Both the position numbers and the translations under genes were made by a program. The notes under the pieces were generated by a model. It did no database searches, was not told the origin of the DNA, and worked only from the letters and a program-made list of their open reading frames with translations. Below, piece after piece: positions 22,701 through 34,499 of a stretch of DNA of 64,000 bases; the first letter of the stretch is position 1, and the number at the start of each line of letters is the position of its first letter. The stretch spans positions 7,812,001-7,876,000 of the forward strand of contig CM041465.1 of the NCBI GenBank assembly GCA_023213395.1, in the 5' to 3' direction. The DNA comes from Cycas panzhihuaensis (lineage: Eukaryota; Cycadophyta).

Positions 22701-23275
22701 ATATGCAGGAACTATAGAAGGCTCAACTGCCCCTTTGACACTATTGACCCACCTATGTTAGATTTATGACCTAAACAATAGATTCTTATCTAAGGGCATA
22801 GTTACAACCATGGTGCTCACCCCCTTCAGGTCTAGCCTAGTCTCTAAACTCTAAAGTTTTGGGTATACACCTCAGCATGCCACTAATTACACCTAATAAC
22901 TAAAGGGCCTCTCCAATATCCATAGAATTTGAAGAGGATTGATATCATATATAGAGTGGCAACTTCAGGGGTCCTAATTGTTCCCCTTATAAGGTTGGTA
23001 ATCAAGTGGTTCCTTTGGTTTTTTATCTTTTTAATATTTTTCAATTGATTTCAAAAATATTTAATAATTAATAGATTCATTTTAATGTTTTGAGTAAAAA
23101 AATAGAAAAAACCCCTTAAAGAAACTAAAATAACTGCATAGAATAGATTTTTAAAATGCCTCAAAAATCCTTTAGGTCATGATCTATATTAAAAATAGAA
23201 TATTATAAGGATATATTGATTTATATAATCTAAAGTTTTTAAAACTATATAGAAATCAAATTTAGGGGGCAGAAT
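22701..23275 (-). other. 5' leader of the outer copia, distal part
   Basis: No coding. It lies upstream (on -) of gag and continues into the segment repeated at 37855. Nothing else is recognised. Confidence 0.5.
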
Positions 23276-23500
23276 TTGAAAAATAAAGTAGTAAAGTAGA
23301 TACAAGAGGTAAAGTCTCTCTACAAAAGTAATGGAATCCTAATCTATCTTCTACACTGTGAAATAAACTTAGATAGGGTCAATTTAAATGGTCATATGCC
23401 ATATTTTCATCCATCCAACTATGTGTAGGAATGAAATAAATCCAACAAAAGTCTTTCAGTCCTTAGATCACTATAAATCATTAAATTAGAGTATGAATCA
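23276..23500. repeat. 225-bp flank repeat, left copy
   Basis: From TGAAAAATAAAGTAGTAAAG to GTATGAATCA, directly before the (+) copia LTR. An almost identical segment follows the other LTR at 37855-38079. I count about 11 differences, most in the first 90 bases. It belongs to the leader of the outer (-) copia. Confidence 0.9.
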
Positions 23501-23812
23501 TGAAAGAGGTTGTTGTATCAAGGTCATTTGTGTAGATTAATTATATGACCTTAGGATATATTATTAGAATTAGTCTCTTAATGAAATGTACTTTATGTGC
23601 ATTTAGATGTAATTTCAGGTTCATGTCATTAGCCGGGAAAATCCTAACCCTAATGCTCACCCTCAATAATAAAAGGTGAAATCTCAAGGAGGGAGTCATT
23701 ATTCATTCTCACCTCCAAGCTTGCTCTCATATCTTGTTTCATCTTCTTTTTCATTCTCCATTGCCATTGTGTGCATGTGAGTGATTTATCTCCTAGATCC
23801 ATCATTCCTTCA
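23501..23812 (+). repeat. 5' LTR of the (+) copia
   Basis: Begins TGAAAGAGGTTGTTGTATCA, ends CATCATTCCTTCA. A TATA-like AATAATAAAAGG lies at about 23668. Same sequence with about 14 changes at 37543-37854; related to the LTR at 51861-52158 (TGAAAAGGGTTAATGTCACA on -). Confidence 0.93.
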
Positions 23813-23814
23813 TG

Positions 23815-23827
23815 TGGTATTAGAGCA
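23815..23827 (+). promoter_or_regulatory. primer binding site (tRNA-Met type)
   Basis: TGGTATTAGAGCA, two bases after the LTR end. One C-to-T change from the usual TGGTATCAGAGC. Confidence 0.85.
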
Positions 23828-25791
23828 AGAAGGGGATCTATTCACTCCATTTCACTTGCATGGAGTTATTTTGCCTCTCCTTCACCTTCAATGTGAAGTA
23901 TTGAGAGTGCATTCCTTAATTTTTTAACATTTTGAGAGCATAAAATTATAGTATTTTACATGTTGCTACTTTGTACATGTGTACAGAAATTCAGAGGTAA
24001 AGAATACAGGTTTTTGAAGATGTTCAGCTGCTGGAATAGTCCCAGAAGCATTAAAGGCCCAAAATTTCATAAAAATTCAACCATCTCTGAATTTGATGAA
24101 ATTGGGCATGCAAGGTCACCTTCACTAGAGGTTTATTTTTTTCTTCTATAGCAACTTTAGATTCAGCCTGCAATAGTGAGTTTTGACTGTGATAAAAAGG
24201 GTAAATTTTGTGGATAAGTGATTTAAAGCACTTTTCCTAATGAAATCCTTTAATTATAAGTTGAAGATCTGAAAGTTTTATTAAAGGATCTGGTACATTT
24301 ATGTCTTAAGATCATTTTAATAAAAATCTCATCAAATTTCATCCACTGGTTAGTGGGATCTATGTAGTTTTCTCACGATTGCTGATTTTGCCTACTCAAC
24401 CCCACAAAGGACCTTACAAGGGCATTTCGGGTAATTTTTTAGCATATTTTATAGATGGTGTAGAAGGGAAAGTTAATGTACATGTTAAAACATAACTTTT
24501 TATATATTGAAGTCTAGATCCTGAGATAATTGATCTGGCATGATTTTACTTTGGTGCTTTTTCAAGAAGAAACATTTTTGTGGCTTTTCTAAAATCTAAT
24601 TTCAAAAATCTATTAGAAACAACATTCTGAACATTTTTTCCTTCTTCCATAAATTTAGATTTCATCATTTAGGCCTTCATATTTGTAATTTCTAAAAATT
24701 TGCCCATTAATCATTATTTGTAAATTTTGTAAAAAAATCACAAAATAAGGCAAAATAGCATGCATATAGATTTAGAAAAATCATTATTTTAGCAGTAAGT
24801 TGATCCACATTTTATTTCATTGTGGATTTTATATCAAAACTTCTAAAATCATATTTGGAAACATTGTACTAAAGCAAGGGAAACCTTAGATCGGAAGCAA
24901 CATCTGGTTTCCCTACTAAATCTAGCATGCTTTTCTATTTACACACATATCATAAAGTATCACAAAATAAACAACAATAATAAAGCATCACAAAAGCAAC
25001 AACAACAATAAAGCAAGCATGAAAAGTAAGCAAGCACATTTGGCAAGTTTCTATTTCAGTTTTCAGTTATACAGAAATATCTTACACTATTCCTAAAAGG
25101 AATCTCATTCGTATGATCTATACCACAAATTCTTGACTTGTGTGCACACTCACCTTAGTTGAAATAGACTAAGGTTGGTTGAAGTCTAGGCCTAAGGGAG
25201 GTGTGGGTTTCATACTGGGTCTGGTCTTAACCAGAATAGTGGTGGAGGGACAGGTTAGCCATACCTACAGCCTCGAATCAGGGATAATCCTGATAAATAC
25301 CCGGGAAAACTGAAAACCTTAATGCAAGATTAAAATTAACCATGTCCAATGTCCATCATAGTTGTGGGATACGCAGTACCATTTAACTCTTCGAAGGAGG
25401 TATATAGATGCTCATTGGTTAACTGGGTGAGGACTGGGAGTACCTGGGCTCCACTGTGACTTGGATTTCATCACTAAGCGCAGGTGTGGGTATCGTGGGT
25501 GAAGGCCTTAATCGTATACTAGAACCCTTAGGCATCGAAACCTTACCTACATTTGGACATAAGTGAGAGGTTAGTGGTATGACACATCACCACTCTTTGC
25601 CAGCTCTACATTAGGCCTCATTCTTGCATTATTACTTATATTCATTTTTTATATAATTATTGAAAAATAGTTAATCATTGCTTGCTTCTCATCATAACAT
25701 TCATTTCTATATCCCTGCTGTGCCAAGTGTACTAGCCACACATGTCAGTGGCACATACTTCTATCATCTCTTCTACTTCTTCATCATCACC
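23828..25791 (+). other. 2-kb untranslated leader with conserved block
   Basis: No coding potential over almost 2 kb between primer site and gag. The last part (about 25130-25600) aligns with the leader of the (-) copia at 50220-50700 through shared words: GGAGGTGTGGGTTTCA, ATCAGGGAT-ATC-TGATAA, CAAGATTAAAAT, ATGCTCATTGGTTAACTGGG versus its counterpart, GACTTGGATTTCATCAC, GCGGGTATCG-type. Such length and conservation suggest a functional leader (packaging, translation or splicing). Confidence 0.7.
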
Positions 25792-26780
25792 GTGTCATCT
25801 CAATTCAAGAAAAATGTTAACTGCATATTGAAAGGCAAAGAAAATTAGGATATATGGTACACTAAAATTAAAAATGCTGCAAAGTATGAAGGCCTTTAGA
25901 GAGCCCACTTGCAGCCTACACCCAACACACCAGCAATGGCTACAACAGCTGCTTCCAGTGGATCCACCCCAACAGCTCCTACAGATGCTGCAACTAAACT
26001 ATAATGGGAGATAGATGATGAAAAGATTCATGCAGGAATTCTGTTAGTCATTGATCACTCCTTGCACAACTTGATAAATGAAGAGAAACATGATACAGCC
26101 TGGAAGGTCCTAGAAGTTCTTAAAAAGAACTTTGATACAAAGTCAGATTTAGAATTTGTTCATCTTATTTTGAAAATGAACAAATTAAAAATACAGAAGA
26201 GACAAGCTCATGAGACAATAAATCTCCTTCGACCAATCAAATAGGCAATTGACAAAGACTTTAAGACCCAATGCATCACTTAGGCATTTTTGATCCAATC
26301 ATGTTTACATGTCCCCGATTATAAAAACTTGCTTAGAAGTCTTCAATCTAGTGGAACATTGAAGACACTCAACTTCGAAGCACTTGCCGAGAAGTTTATA
26401 GAATTTGACAAGACCTTTGATACAAACTTTGTAGCCTCTGACTCTCTTCCAAATGCAGCCTTTGAGGTAGAAGAAGAAGTTTGCTAAAAAAAAAATCAAG
26501 GTCCCTCTTGTGGCAGAGGAAATAACTGAGCAAGAGGAAGAAGAAGAAATATGAGAAATCATCCATAAGGTCAATCAAACCCTCAATCACAACCTCGACA
26601 GTTTCAAGGGCAAGGGCCACCTCAACAAAGAGCAAGATAACAAAGCAAACCAAGATTTCTTGTGGACTGGTAATCAAACCATTATGTATGATTGGTGTAA
26701 CCATAAAGGACACTTAACAAAAGATTGCAAAACTGCTACTTATAAGTTGGCTAAGTTCCAACCAAAACATGGAGCTCACA
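25792..26780 (+). pseudogene. copia gag
   Basis: The start codon is GTG at 25792 where the sister copy (49838 on -) has ATG followed by the same SSQFK and NVNCILK. It continues ENWDIWYTKIKNAAKYEGL, LHNLINEEKHDTAWKVLEVL, KKNFDTKSDLEFVHL, ETINLLRPIK and TLKTLNFEALAEKFIEF, an Arg/Gly/Gln-rich stretch and the zinc knuckle WCNHKGHLTKDCKT at about 26690. First Cys to His spacing is altered by a frameshift. About six stops at Gln or Trp codons. Confidence 0.85.
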
Positions 26781-28290
26781 ATGTTGAAGAAACATGTGAA
26801 GAATCCTTTAGTGGTGCAGGTTTTATATAAGTATATATTCAAAGAATTGAGGGATCTTCAACATCAAATGCCATTGACCAACCAAAGAGATACTTTGAAG
26901 CTCAGTGTGGATATATCACTTGTGAATTCCCTTCACCAATGCCAAGCCCTATTGGAATTTCCAATAGTGTGGCTTCAATCGATGGACAGTGGATTATGAA
27001 CACATGAGCAACTCAACATATGACATGCAATCATAGTCTATATCAAACATTTGACCCAAATGTTCATGGAGTTGTTCACATGGATGATAAATCACAATAA
27101 CTTGTTGAAGGAATGGACAACATTCACCTGAAGCTCCCAGGCTTAGAAGATTTTACATTGCTTGATGTCTTATACATACCTAATCTCAAACAAAACCTAC
27201 TCTCTTTATCCACACTTGTTTCTCGTGGATTTGATCTGAGTGTAACCGTAGGTGACTAGACTCTTAAGGTCATTCACCCTCCAATTAATTAGGTGGTTTT
27301 GACTAGACATCTCTTTGGTAAACTATTTCAACTGAATGGCTCTCCATCTTCTGAAGCCCATTGTGCCTAAAGCCCTTGTGTCGATGAAGAATTTACATTT
27401 AATTCCATCTTGACCCATCCAATGTTGTCACCAGAAGCTCTTTGGCATGCTTGTATGGGCCATGTTCACATTGATAGACTTAGAGATCTTTCTAATACTC
27501 TTCCAAACCTTCCAAAGTTTTCCTCTAAGCCCTTTAAATATGAAACTTGTATCATTGCCAAATCTCATCGACAACCCTTTTCCAAAAGTTAGTGGAAATC
27601 GAGCCATCCATTACAATTGGTACACTTTGATTTGTGTAGGCCGATGCGCATTCCTTCACTTAAGGGCAAGCTATATTACATCTCTTTGATTGATGATTTC
27701 ACTAGAAAAGTATGGGTAGCTTTTCTACACTAGAAAGATGAAGCATTCTGTATATTCAAGGAATTTAAAGCCCTTACTGAAAAAGAGTCAAGTTATCAAC
27801 TCAAATGTCTTTGAACTGATAATGGTGGTGAATATACCTTACATGAGTTTGAAAGTTACCTTCGAGATAATGGCATCAAGCATCAAACAATAGTAGCAAG
27901 TACCCCACAACAAAATGGAGTTGCCGAGCGCATGAATAGGACAATCATGAATATGACCCGTGCTATGTTAATATATAAAAATGTACCTGCCTATTTATGG
28001 GATGAAGTAATCTAGACAGTTGTTTATTGTATCAATGTTATTGTCCCATCAAAGGAAGTACAATCACTTAATGAAAAGTGGTCAGGACAAGCCCCTATTG
28101 TTCACTACTTTAGAATTTTTGGCTCTACATGCTATGCCCATATTCTGGATGCAGATCAAAATAAACTCTAACTAAGGGCACTTAAAGGCATCTTTGTTGG
28201 ATACACTATAGATAAGAAAGGGTATAAGGTCTTCATACCTTCACAATGAAAAACCATCGTTACTAGAGATTACGTTTTTACAGAGACAGA
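26781..28290 (+). pseudogene. copia protease and integrase
   Basis: Protease region: WIMNT then ATQHMTCNHSLYQTFD, where the family has DSGATxHMT; the catalytic Asp is Asn and the Gly codon is TGA. Then LKLPGLEDFTLLDVLYIPNL and NLLSLSTLVSRGFDL. Integrase zinc domain: LWHACMGHVHIDRL (HxxxGH) and YETCIIAKSHRQPF. Catalytic core: VHFDLCRPM, YISLIDDFTRKVWVAFLH, TDNGGEYTLHEFE, TPQQNGVAERMNRT, so D, D and E are all present. Ends with GSTCYAHILDADQNKL and GIFVGYTIDKKGYKVFIPS. Five or six stops make it inactive as it stands. Confidence 0.88.
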
Positions 28291-29916
28291 GGATTAATTA
28301 CTTAAATTAGACTCCATAGTACCCTCACGCTACTACAATGATGTTATCAAGTATGATGTTCAGACTCCAAAATTTAGGGGGGAGGGGACAGACATAAATT
28401 ACTCCAAATATTGGAAGCTAACAATAGAGCCTTAGAGAATACAAGTTATGACTCTAAACCAATGAGTGCATATCTAGCACAATCTTTTGAAGATAGTAGA
28501 GTTGACAAAGGCAAAGCTATTATAGAAGAACCATCCTCTCCACCTTCCATTGATAAAGGCAAAATAGTGGTAGAAGGACCATCTTCCTCAGGCACATCAA
28601 CATCCTCCTCAAAAAATAATCATTTTAATGAACATAATGAGAAACAAGAAGTTGGGGAAATGAGGACATCATTCCCAACTCGAGGATCTCAAGAAGCTCG
28701 CTAGCTTAATAAGGATATATGACCTGATAAGGTGGGCAAAATTGGCACTCGAAGTGCCCATAGAGCAAGGATGCAAGAATCATTATATACTGAGCTTGAA
28801 CCAGCAAAATTGCACCTTACTCTTAATGAAGAGCCCTTAACGTACCAAGAAGCTGTAAAGCATACAGCTTGGAGAAACGCCATGAATGGAGAGTATCAAT
28901 CTCTTATTAAGAATGGTACATGGGAGCTTGTTGATCTACCACTTGGCAGAAAGGTAGTTTAAAATAAATGGGTGTTTAAAAACAAATATAGATTAGATGA
29001 CATCCTTAAAAAACACAAGGCGAGGTTGGTAGCTAAAGGATTTACACAAAGGAAAGGCATTAACTACACTAAAGTCTTTGCACCTACAACAAAGTGGCCT
29101 ACAATTAGAACTCTTGTGGCTTTGGCTGCTCAACAGGGTTAGAAAATCCACCAACTTAATATTAAGACCGTGTTTCTCAATGAAGATCTTGAAGAAGAAA
29201 TTTACATGGCTCAACCAGAAGGATATGAGATCAAAGGTCAAGAGCATAAGGTTTGCAGGCTCAAAAAGTCCTTGTATGGCCTTAAACAAGCCTCTCACGC
29301 TTGGTTTGCCAAATTGTTTAAAAGGATGAGGCAACTTGGATACGAGGTTTGTGACTATCAACATATTGATGCAACATTGTTCATCAAACGCCATAAGGAT
29401 AAAGTCACTTATCTCATAATCTTTATGGATGACATGCTAGTAACGGGTAATAGTGAACAGGCAATAAGCCAGTTGAAAAAGGACCTTGGCAAAATGTTCG
29501 AATTGTCTGACCTCGATTTGATGAAATATTACTTGAGAATTAAAGTAACACAAAAGAATGGAAAAGTTTTCCTCTCCTAAGAAAAATACATCAACGATCT
29601 TCTAACCAAGTTTCAATGAGAAGATGCTTGACTAGTGATATTACCTATGGATCCTAACACCAAACTCTTAGCTGAAGGTGACACTAGGGAGGCAGATGCA
29701 ACACTCTATAGGAAACTTGTAGGTAGTCTTATCTGCACTACTAATATAAGGCTAAATATTATACACTCTGTCGGCATTCTTGCCTGTTACATGACAAATC
29801 CTAAGTAGAATCATTTGCAGACAGTAGTGCGAGTGTTGAGATACCTTAAGATGACTAACAAATATGGTTTGTTATATGAACCTAATTCAAACTTCAAGCT
29901 TTCTGCATACACAAAC
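28291..29916 (+). pseudogene. copia linker, reverse transcriptase and start of RNase H
   Basis: A Ser/Pro/Lys-rich linker (28411-28704) is followed by TYQEAVKHTAWRNAMNGEYQ, the usual copia RT entry. A frameshift lies near 29030-29170. Then FLNEDLEEEIYMAQPEGYEI, VCRLKKSLYGLKQASHAWFA and the catalytic FMDDMLVTGNSEQAI (usual YVDDM, here FMDDM), then LDLMKYYLRIKV. After a stop it continues through the C-terminal thumb to LYEPNSNFKLSAYTN, where the gypsy insertion begins exactly at 29917. Confidence 0.9.
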
Positions 29917-30972
29917 TGATCCCAAAAGAGCTTAGTTTGGTGAAGAAATCAATTATCAATCTTTCCTCCTTGAGATCCTGGGAGTTAGTGTAGAAAGCTC
30001 AATAACATCAAAACAATAATGAGCCCATGAAAGGAAAATTCTACACCAAATCAATTATACTTGACATTGATCCAAAAGTATGAGGAGTAATACTTTTATT
30101 AAACCATGAAAATCTCCATTTAATGGTGGAGAAATCAACTAGAAAAAGAATGGTAACATTACAAGGAATAAATGTTACAATTATACCATAAGGGGGATTC
30201 CAACCCTCCAAATGCTTCTCCAAGGATGCTTCCCAAGTCAAGTCTCCAAGAACCACCTCTCCAACCTGTAGAAGGGCTCAATTTATAGAAAGAAACCTGA
30301 ATTGCATGTTTAACAAGTGGCAATCATGCAAGTATAACCACTAACCACCAGAATGCATGTTGTCCAAGTGGCCTTCATACAATTCTTAAAAAGTTACAGT
30401 TTGTAACAGATCTTAACGTACTTAAATTTGGCTCAAATTTGGTACACCTATAGGAACGTATGTCCCCTCATCTTCCTCAAAGTTTCAGCTCATTTGGATG
30501 TCATTTGACTGCATTTTTATTCATTTAGTAATAATATGTATTTGCTATTTTTCTGCTGTCCAAGTGGCCTTCATATAATTCATAACAGTTGTGGCTTGTA
30601 ACTAACCTTAACGGACTCCAATTCAGCTCAAATTTTTTACACATATCAAAACGTATGTCTCCTCCTCTTCCTCAAAATTTTAGCTCATTTAGATGTCATT
30701 TGGCCATGTTTCTATTCATATAATCAAAATATATATTTTCTATTTTTTTTCTGCTAAGTGTGGGATTAATTTTTATGCAAAGACAAGGCTTGAACTCTAA
30801 TCAAATGATATTTTCTGAACCCCACCTTTTGTACACATCTAGTGAGATGTGTCTTATCCCTTTAAACAAAATTTCATAGAATTTTGATACCATTTGGCCA
30901 TATCTCTTTTAGTTATGCCAATGCCTAGCATTTTCCGCATCCTGTAAACATATGGTAGATCCTCTTGGATCA
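29917..30972 (-). repeat. 3' LTR of the chromovirus-like element
   Basis: Near-identical to 35577-36631. It contains a direct duplication of about 196 bp (30362-30557 and 30558-30755), each starting GTCCAAGTGGCCTTCATA and ending TTTTTCTGCT, and a more diverged third copy after it. The short frame on (-) at 30256-30041 recurs unchanged in the other LTR and is not a gene. Confidence 0.95.
30281..30290 (-). promoter_or_regulatory. LTR TATA box
   Basis: On the (-) strand TTCTATAAAT, followed by TGAGCCCTTCTACAGG. The identical site lies in the other LTR at 35941-35950, where it would drive transcription of the element. Confidence 0.6.
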
Positions 30973-30989
30973 TGGCTCCCCCTTCCTTG
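30973..30989 (-). promoter_or_regulatory. polypurine tract
   Basis: On the (-) strand CCAAGGAAGGGGGAGCCA, immediately before the 3' LTR: the expected plus-strand primer. Confidence 0.7.
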
Positions 30990-31009
30990 GAAAATAGCCA
31001 ACTCCTGTT

Positions 31010-32480
31010 TGGCTTAGAATTGGAGATGGGGGAAGTGTTGTTCTCCTTGTTGCCTACTAAACCACTTGGCCTTACTAGGCAATTGCCCTGCTACTCCAAT
31101 CCTAAAAGATTCATGTGTCTTATGTCTTGTTTTGGTAGATTTTCTCTCCAAGATACAATCTTCCTTGAGAGGCTCCTCACTTTCCAAATATAAATCATCA
31201 ACTGAAGGTAAAGTGAACTGGTCCTGTTCCTCATCTAGCATGGAGGGCTCAAAGAGTTTTAAGTATTCAGCATTTACTACTGAATATATTTGCATATAAG
31301 GTGGAAGATCAAGTTGGAAAGCATTGCCACCTACTTTTCTCAAAATCTTGAATGGTCCATACCTTATAGGTTTGAGTTTCTTACCTTCTCCTTTTAACCT
31401 CTCCTTGCTCAAGTATAACCATACTAAATCTCCTTCTTGGAAAGTACACTCTTGCCTATGCTTGTCATGTCTTTCCTTGTACTTTTGTTGAGTCCTTAGA
31501 AGTTGATCATGTACTTCTTTGTGGACTCTCTGGATCTTCTCAAGTATCTTAAAGCCTTGTCATGCTCCTCCTTCTCTTTGTGGATCCTTCCTTAGCTTGC
31601 ATGGAAAACTCCAAGTCAAATGGACTTTGAGGTAAGTATCCCAAACAAACTTCAAAAGGTGCTTTAGAGTGTGATGCATGCATTGCTCTATTAAAAGCAA
31701 ATTGTAGAAAAGCCAATGATTCATCCCAAGTCTTTGGATGCTTGGAATTGTATCCCTCAATAGATGTACCAAAGTTACATTCACTACTTGGTTTGTCCAT
31801 CTGTTTGAGGATGGAAACTTGTACTCCTCTTCAATTTGGTATCCATCATCTCCCATAGTGACTTCCAAAATGATGAAAGGAATCGAGTGTCACGATGCGA
31901 AATGATGGAAGAAGGCAAGCCAAAATTCTTCCATACATGCTCGAAGAATAACTCATTTGCTCCCTGCACTGTGATTGTCTTCTTACAAGGTATTAGACAT
32001 ATCATTTTACTAAACCTATCTACAACAACAAAAGATAATCATGTCCCTTCCTAGTCATGGGAAGTCCCCCAAAAATCAATGGAGATACTTTCCCAAGGCC
32101 TAGTGGGAATAGGTAGTGGTGTATACAATCCTAATTTTCTAGAAGAAGGCTTAGAAGTATTACACATTACACATCCTTTTACATATTTTTTTACATCATT
32201 TTGCATTTTGGCCATACAACATATCTTCTCAAGTTTGCTAAAGTCTTCTCTATACCAAAGTGACCAACTACTTTAGAAGTATGGGCTTCTAAGCCACTTG
32301 ATCTTTTCTCCTTTTGATGGAACATAGATTTGCTCCACTTTGAAAAGTAGACCATCCTTCCAAGCAAGTTGGGAAGGTCTTCCTTTCGCTAGGTTCTCTA
32401 ATTCTTCCTTCAAAGCTTCATCTTCATGGTACAAGTCTTTGTACTCTTCATGATGCATTGGTTCCACCTACAAACTCATA
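31010..32480 (-). pseudogene. gypsy integrase with chromodomain-like C-terminus
   Basis: (-) strand. Zinc-domain region MEPMHHEEYKDLYHEDEALK to VKKYVKGCVMCNTSKPS. Core: WESISIDFWGTSHD (first Asp present), FVVVDRFSKMICLIPC, then IISHRDTRFLSSFW, where the family has SDRD: the second catalytic Asp is His. At the third site DGQTK is followed by a frameshift, so the Glu codon is lost. C-terminus: LKPIRYGPFKILRKVGGNAF and VNAEYLKLFEP, then a tail with LERKSTKTRHKTHESFRI and PSKAKWFSRQQGEQHFPHL, which looks like a degenerate chromodomain plus extension. The same tail is found in the element ending at 40.82 kb. Confidence 0.85.
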
Positions 32481-32499
32481 AGAGAACTACAAACAAAAG

Positions 32500-33640
32500 T
32501 AGAAGAAGAAGTGGAACAAGGTGGTCTAGATAACATATCAATTTTGTTATTAGATCCCTTTTATACTTAATTATAATATTGAATTGTTGTAAATAACTCA
32601 TCCACTTCATGTGTCTTGCTTCGTAATTTACTTTGAGTTTGTAAAAATTGAAGAGACTTATGATCGGTATGAACTACAACCTCTTTTCCGAGCAAGTATG
32701 ACCTCCAATGCTTGCATGCTTGATGAAGTGCGAACATTTCTCGATCATATGTTGGGTAGTTCTTCACTTGAGGGTGAAGACTTACAGATGGTACGCAATA
32801 GGCTTCCCATCTTGAATAAGGACAGCTCCCATCGCATTTCCACTTGCATCAGCTTCTACTTCAAAAGGCCTTTGCAAATTTGACATTGCCAAAACCGGTG
32901 CTTCACAAATTTTCTTCTTTAAAAGAAGAAAGGCTTCTTCCTCCTTGGAACCCTAAGTCAACTTTCTACTAGATTTTGTCAGTCCATGTAGAGGTCTTTG
33001 CAACTGTGAGAAATGAAGAATGAACTTTCTCAAGTATTGACAAGCTCTAAAAACTTCTCACCTCTGTGATGTTTGTTGGCCTAGGCCATTTGAGGATGGC
33101 TTGAGTCTTGAGTGGATCAATGCTCAACTTTCCTCCTCCAACCACAAAGCCTAAGAAGATCAAGTTCTCCTTGCCAAATTCACACTTCTTCACATTAAGC
33201 TTTAAATGATGCTTAGCCATAGTCTTTAAAACTTCTTCTATGTCTTTAAATGTTCCTCCCATGTGTTGTCTTTGAAAATCAAAATGTCATCAAGATAGAC
33301 AACAACAAAATTATCCAAGTAAGGCCTTAATATTTCATTCATTAGCCTCATGAATGTTGCGGGAGCATTACACAATCCAAAGGCATAACCATCCATTCAA
33401 AGAGTCCTTGCTTTGTTTTGAAGGTCTTCCATGTGTCCTCCTCCTTGACCCTAACTTGGTGATAACCACTTTTTAAATCCAATTTAGTGAAATAACAAGC
33501 ATCTTGAATTTGATCAAGCAAATCATCTATACGAGGCAAAGGGTAGCGATTTTTAATTGTAATTTTATTCAAAGCACGAAAATCTATACACATTCTCCAT
33601 CCTCCATCCTTCTTAGGCACCAAGACAATTGGTGACCCAT
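32500..33640 (-). pseudogene. gypsy reverse transcriptase and RNase H
   Basis: (-) strand. [35 protein letters not shown] and [16 protein letters not shown] (first catalytic Asp in [10 protein letters not shown]), then FEWMVMPLD followed by a frameshift. The frame near 33330-33280 reads [12 protein letters not shown] with the YxDD motif intact. Connection: MAKHHLKLNVKKCEFGKENL, IFLGFVV, ILKWPRPTNITEVRSF. RNase H: MKNYPTYDREMFALHQACKH, WRSYLLGKEVVVHTDHKSLQ, ending at a stop near 32567. Three frame breaks. Confidence 0.9.
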
Positions 33641-33658
33641 AAGGTGAACATGAAGGTC

Positions 33659-34370
33659 TTATTGATCAAGCAACTCCTCAACTTGCCTCTTTATCTCATT
33701 ATTTTCTACAATGGAGTGCCTATACAAAGCAACATTAGGTAATGGTGCATCTCCTACAAGAGTGATTTCATGCTCTATCTTTCTCTTTGGTGGAAGCCCA
33801 TCAACATGTTGAAATAGAATATCATACCTTGTCTTTAACTCCTCAACTTGTTGCATTTGTTTAGGTGATATAAGAAGAGTGTGAGTAGAAGGACCTTCTT
33901 CATCTCTTGGCTCTTCTTTTCTCCTTACCATTAAGATGACAAATTTACCACATGCATTGATCATCCTTTTTGCTTGAGTAGCTGAAATTAATGCTATCTT
34001 ATCCAAGTGCTTCTTTGTGGCCTTTATGATGAAGCCCTTGTTATCCTTCATCAATCGATACTTTCTCTCCCTTCGATAGAAGAGTGCATCTCGATCCCAT
34101 AAGTAGGGACTTCCAAGCACAACATGGCATACATCCAGTGGCACCACATCACATATTACCTCATCAACAAAATCATTAGTGATGGAAAATTTAAGCGTAC
34201 ATTGCTTTGATATTTGCATTTCCACATCTTTATGGATCCAACCAAGAGGATATGGATGAGGGTGAGGAGTAGTTACCAAACCAATGCTCTTTACCAAACT
34301 TTACGAGATCAAATTATTTTGGCTTCTGGATCTATAATGGCACCAATCATACTATTTCCCACTTGAAGAT
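33659..34370 (-). pseudogene. gypsy protease and linker to RT
   Basis: An open stretch of 212 codons covers most of it: PHPYPLGWIHKDVEMQISKQ, VICDVVPLDVCHVVLGSPYL, DRDALFYRRERKYRL, then a linker ending PPKRKIEHEITLVGDAP and [20 protein letters not shown]. The active-site segment at about 34350-34310 reads GAIIDPEAKII; the sister copy has IFDGGSQKNLIS, so the DSG-type motif is damaged here. The function was processing of the gag-pol polyprotein. Confidence 0.8.
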
Positions 34371-34499
34371 TCAAGTGAAATAGTTCCTCCTTGTAGCATC
34401 ATCTTCATAATTTGTAAGTAGAGTGACCTTCTCTTCTTCTCCTTCACTTTGAATCTCCACCTCGAGAAAGTAGTGCTTTCCTTTTTCCTTCTTTCTTAA

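Noticed and set aside
30041-30256. 71-codon (-) frame, repeated identically at 35701-35916
   Set aside because: Lies wholly inside the LTR pair; identity is due to LTR duplication, not protein conservation.
33347-33360. Programmed frameshift in gypsy RT
   Set aside because: The frame break lies inside the RT core, not at a gag-pol border, and is best explained as a decay mutation.
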